Below, piece after piece: positions 60,602 to 64,000 of a DNA stretch of 64,000 nucleotides. Position numbers and translations under genes: made by a program. Each line of letters begins with the position of its first letter. Position 1 is the first letter of the stretch. A model generated the notes under the pieces. That model had not been told where the DNA came from. It ran no database searches and worked only from the letters and a program-made list of their open reading frames with translations. Location: the NCBI GenBank assembly GCA_002749535.1, contig MZZL01000393.1:992739-1056738 (forward strand). The letters are read 5' to 3'. Source of the DNA: Apophysomyces variabilis (lineage: Eukaryota > Mucoromycota > Mucoromycetes > Mucorales > Mucoraceae).

Positions 60602-62654
60602 TCAAATGGATCGGCCGGAACCAAACAGGAACTCGAACATGAGTGGTACGGGGAATACGGCAAGAAAACCAATGCCTTTCGGAAAACCCATTAGGCAATC
60701 CAGTCAATGAAAGACGACATGATAATTTACCTGCATACACGATCAATTTCGTCACAATGTCAACATCATATCTTAAAGGGGCTTCTTCCAGGATGAGCAC
60801 GGACAACGGATCTACCTGTGCTTTTTCATCCACACCATCCGAGCTATCTTTTCCTGCTCGATGCTGTAACGCCGCTGATCTCTCGTGAAGATCGATCGCT
60901 GATTGAATACCAACATGCTCGGCTGCAGATACAGAGCTGGTGAGACCATGAAAGTCCAGAACCGACGGGACAGGATGGATGCTCTCCTTGTTCAGGCTCT
61001 TGTATGTTCTAAATGCAATATCTTAGCCTATCTTTTCTAGCATTCCGCGTGTGCTTCCTTTGTCTTTTGTCCTGTAACAGCTTTACCTCACCTTGCACCT
61101 ATTTCAAATTTACGGTGTGGAAGATTAAATGCTCGGTAGATTGGAGGCAAGATGAAGTAGCACGCCTTTTTACATGCTAATCGCCACACAAAAAGAACGG
61201 CGACACCTGTTCAGGATTCGTCCCTGTTTAGATGAAAACCAATCTTAAAGCAAAAGCAGAAAAGAAACACTCACCAAGGACGACCTTCACAAAAACAATT
61301 GGCATTGCTACGATACCAGAGGTTTTGACAGTTGCAGCTGAGGAATCCAAAGCCAGTCGGCATATATCGGAGTGTTCACATAGCCAACCACCAGGAAATA
61401 AGCCAATCAGGACGCCCATGAAGCACACGCTGCATGCTTGTTAGACAAACGACAACCAACATTGAGAGAAAAAAAAAGGCGAACATTACCTGTCTTCAAA
61501 GCAAGGACAAGGCTCAATGGGATCAGGGCTGCGCGTGAAAAATATGCATAAGAAATCTTTTCTGTTGTGTTCATTGTTTGTCCACTCTCTCTTCCAACTT
61601 ACTGGAGTCCAACAAAAGAAAGAAAAATCGGAATTCCCAAAAATGCTGCGTAGAATGGGTAAGTTTAGGAAAGTCATAGGTTCCGTTGTCAGATAGGTTA
61701 CCCCAATAGGTGTCACTCGTAAACAGTGCGTCAAATTCATGTCGAAATGTCCATTGAAACCAGTAAAGAATATAGGCTAGGATGCTGCCACTGATGATAT
61801 CTGGAAAGAACGGATGAGATCGAACCCAATCGTGGCTGTTTTTGCTGTTTGCCTCATTTTTGCATTACCTGTCATACTATGCATTCCACAGTAAAGGCGC
61901 CCAAAGACTACACTAAATGCATAAATGATACATAGAGCGATTGCAGCCAGTCGCATGGGAGATTCTGGTGACAGCGAATCACATGCAATGGCTATAAAAT
62001 AGAGTGCTACGGAGATCGAATTGGTGGAGTGAGTGGAGGGGAAGCCATATTCAAGAGCAGTGGATTCAGACATGGTCAGACGATGGACGGGTGGGGAGAG
62101 CGGTCGTGGTAAGCACATAAAATCCTGGCCATGGTGGACGAGGTGAGTAAAAGAAAAGGAAAAAAAGAAAGAGTTTCTTTAGAATTGCTGTACCTTGAGG
62201 AACCCAGACCAGAACACGCCAAACGCAGTTAGAAAAGCAACACTTCAAGATAATTTTTCAGCAAGTATAAATCAGTTGAAGGGTACATTTCTTTCCTAGA
62301 ACACCAACCTTCTGCCCAGAGCCGCGTTTCCGAACCAAATTAAAAGAGGTAGAAAGACTAAGAAGAAGGTATGTGTGCCGAGGTTGGCAGTCCATAGAAA
62401 ATAAGCATCCCACAGTGGTGTCCGGATGATTTTCTACAATCGAAAAGACGTTGATCCAACTTGATCCATGCTCTGCCGCGTATCTGGCGGGTTACCTGCA
62501 TTTTTGCTAGGATAGGTGTTTCCTGGCGCACGTAAGGTAATAACGCTTTGCGCATCTTGGCCCGGAGAGGATGAAGCGCCTTGTCGTAAATGCGTTCGTC
62601 ATGTGTTCCAGAGTCAACATCTGATGCGACCGTTTTAAAGATCTTTCTGGCCAT
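60602..62654 (-). CDS. LCB3: Sphingoid base-phosphate phosphatase, LCB3/SGPP type
   Basis: ER enzyme dephosphorylating long-chain base phosphates. ATG 62654 (MARKIFKTVASDVD) to TGA 60602, in about 11 exons that I could join in phase; about 470 residues. PAP2-type motifs: CLPRPLSPP (motif 1, with RP), YGFPSTHS (motif 2) and GRLYCGMHSMTDIISG (motif 3, split by an intron). Further conserved blocks are HPDPIEPCPCFEDSVCFMGV and FILPPIYRAFNLP. Multiple hydrophobic spans lie between them. The C-terminal part includes a hydrophilic loop and ends VTKLIVYAGIGFLAVFP with a short tail. The KxxxxxxRP position carries CLP before RP, as usual in this branch. Confidence 0.9.
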
Positions 62655-64000
62655 TGAGCAATCGAATGCAGAGCAAAAGAATCCACCGGAAAACAAAACG
62701 TTCTGCAGAGAAAAGATTGTGCAACCTCTGTTTTACAACCTTCGGAGTATGAATTTAAAAGGCATTTGCGGGTGGCCTCTAGGCGCTTTTTTTTTTTACT
62801 TTAAGACAGATACTCTTACAGTGCATACGTTTGGTCCCCATAATGACCAATCTTCATTCTAAATAATTCAATAACATGCCACAATTCACATGCGTTCGAT
62901 ACCTTTCACTCTTCGTCCTCAGACATGTTCCATGTACGGCTCAAGACTGCATATAAAGACCTACATGATATCAAGACGAAACGGAAACAAGTCAATGCAC
63001 AGCCGTAGTGTTTCAGTTCGATGAACATATTCTTTGGTTCAATTACCAGCCACAGATCAATATCATTATTGGCAAAACTTGAGCAGGCATTTTTAAGTCG
63101 GATGGTGAGGCAAACGGTGTGTAACCAGACCATGGGCGACCGTTACTGGAAGACCATCCGTTCTCGCTGTTTCATCTTCCTTGTCCAAAAAAAAAACGTC
63201 TATATGAAACTGCAAAGCTTTTGCTTGACGTGGAGACGTTGTTTAGCATAATTAAGCATTGATTAGCAACCAGTTTTTGATGTGATGTACTATTTTGTCT
63301 GTATTGCTATAATAGTAGATGGTTTCCCTTTAGGTAAAAGAAATGTTCGTTAAACAGACCCCTGAATGAAGTTGTTTGGGGAATTGACAGCAGCATGCAT
63401 GCACAAAACAGCAATAGCTAAAGAAGATGTATAAATAACATAGCTCTTAGTATCAATAAGAGTCATAATGGGTATTATGGGTCATTTTCGTTTTGTTTTT
63501 TAAATATTCTAGTTGAAGCAGCTCTTGGAATAAGAAAGACATGAGATTTGGGTGTCTTCTCAAATGAGAGCTGAATTGTGACCCAGATAATAGGTGCGCC
63601 AGCCACTTTGAGAGATTCTTCGGGCTCAGCCCTGTTTTGGACATCCGAACCCCACGGTGGATCAATGGCTCTCCAGTGCCTGAAAAGGCAATCACGACGA
63701 GACAATCCCTAGATATGAAGAGATAACGATCGAAACGATGCTTTTCTCTATCTCTCTCTCTCTCTACCCTCTCCGCATCCCTTCCCCCCATAGCGATCAA
63801 TGTATTATACAAGACATAAACACATGATACCTCTTTCTCCTTAATATATCGCTTTCAGCTGTCCGTTTACCCTTGATCTCTCCATCTTTTCCCGCGGCTT
63901 CGGCTCCTTTCATGGCTATTTACCCGGTAAAAAGATCCAATAGATAGCTAAACATAAACAAAAAAAATATAAACTTTAAGCTTTTCTTTTACGGAGTTTG
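62655..64000. other. Window end, unassigned
   Basis: Open stretches on the minus strand at 62906-63133 and 63453-63812 have no recognisable domain and could not be joined to splice partners. A TC dinucleotide run lies at about 63751-63765. The 3' end of a gene beyond the window cannot be excluded. Confidence 0.3.

Noticed and set aside
63453..63812. 119-codon minus-strand ORF at the window end
   Set aside because: No domain, composition driven by a TC microsatellite, and alternative frames equally open; not supported as a gene.

Overview
This window comes from a nuclear chromosome of an intron-rich fungus, probably an early-diverging lineage such as Mucoromycota. The evidence is as follows. 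Nearly every gene is cut by many short introns (about 44-110 nt, GT..AG, often with a CTAAC-like branch site). The proteins are typically fungal: ATP synthase subunit k, Set2, Clr4/Suv39, Gtr1, Yak1, Csc1-type channel, Lcb3-type phosphatase, an RlpA/expansin-like secreted protein and peroxisomal Lon. Set2, Clr4 and a queuine tRNA-ribosyltransferase occur together, and budding yeast lacks the latter two. The phylum is an inference from gene content; no marker was compared.

I rebuilt the genes by joining exons so that the reading phase closes at every junction; those exon coordinates are listed. Layout: 0-2 kb, Clr4/SUV39 H3K9 methyltransferase (+). 2-5.4 kb, gene-poor with decayed ORF fragments. 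5.4-5.7 kb, ATP19 (+). 7.2-7.8 kb, expansin-like protein (-). 9.6-13.9 kb, large Iml2/TTC39-type protein (-). 14.5-18.2 kb, SET2 (-). 18.7-19.9 kb, FYRN/FYRC protein (+). 19.9-21.2 kb, GTR1 (-). 21.8-22.1 kb, a possible small repeat element. 22.5-23.1 kb, ISA1 (+). 24.2-25.9 kb, intronless bacterial-type glycyl-tRNA synthetase (+). 26.1-27.6 kb, queuine tRNA-ribosyltransferase (-). 28.9-31.3 kb, YME1 (+). 31.7-33.6 kb, YAK1 (-). 33.9-34.8 kb, SEC22 (-). 36.3-36.9 kb, VanZ-like membrane protein (+). 37.5-41.2 kb, SH3/Ras-association adaptor (-). 41.8-45.1 kb, CSC1/OSCA channel (-). 47.1-48.4 kb, SCI1-like RS protein (-). 49.1-52.2 kb, peroxisomal Lon (+). 52.8-53.8 kb, ACBD6-like protein (-). 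53.9-54.7 kb, Dph6-like ATP-PP-loop protein (+). 55.6-56.5 kb, LITAF-domain protein (+). 57.3-59.0 kb, UDP-glucose dehydrogenase (+). 60.6-62.7 kb, LCB3-type sphingoid-phosphate phosphatase (-).

The genes are ordinary eukaryotic housekeeping and regulatory genes and do not form a pathway cluster. The nearest thing to a theme is chromatin: Clr4, Set2 and a FYR-domain protein lie within 20 kb, the last two divergent. I found no rRNA, tRNA, CRISPR array or intact transposon. I did not find a convincing undescribed system. The most unusual items are the bacterial-type intronless glycyl-tRNA synthetase, the roughly 670-residue disordered extension and 8-nt microexon of the Iml2-like gene, two GC-AG introns in one small gene, and a Dph6-like protein with an altered PP-loop motif.
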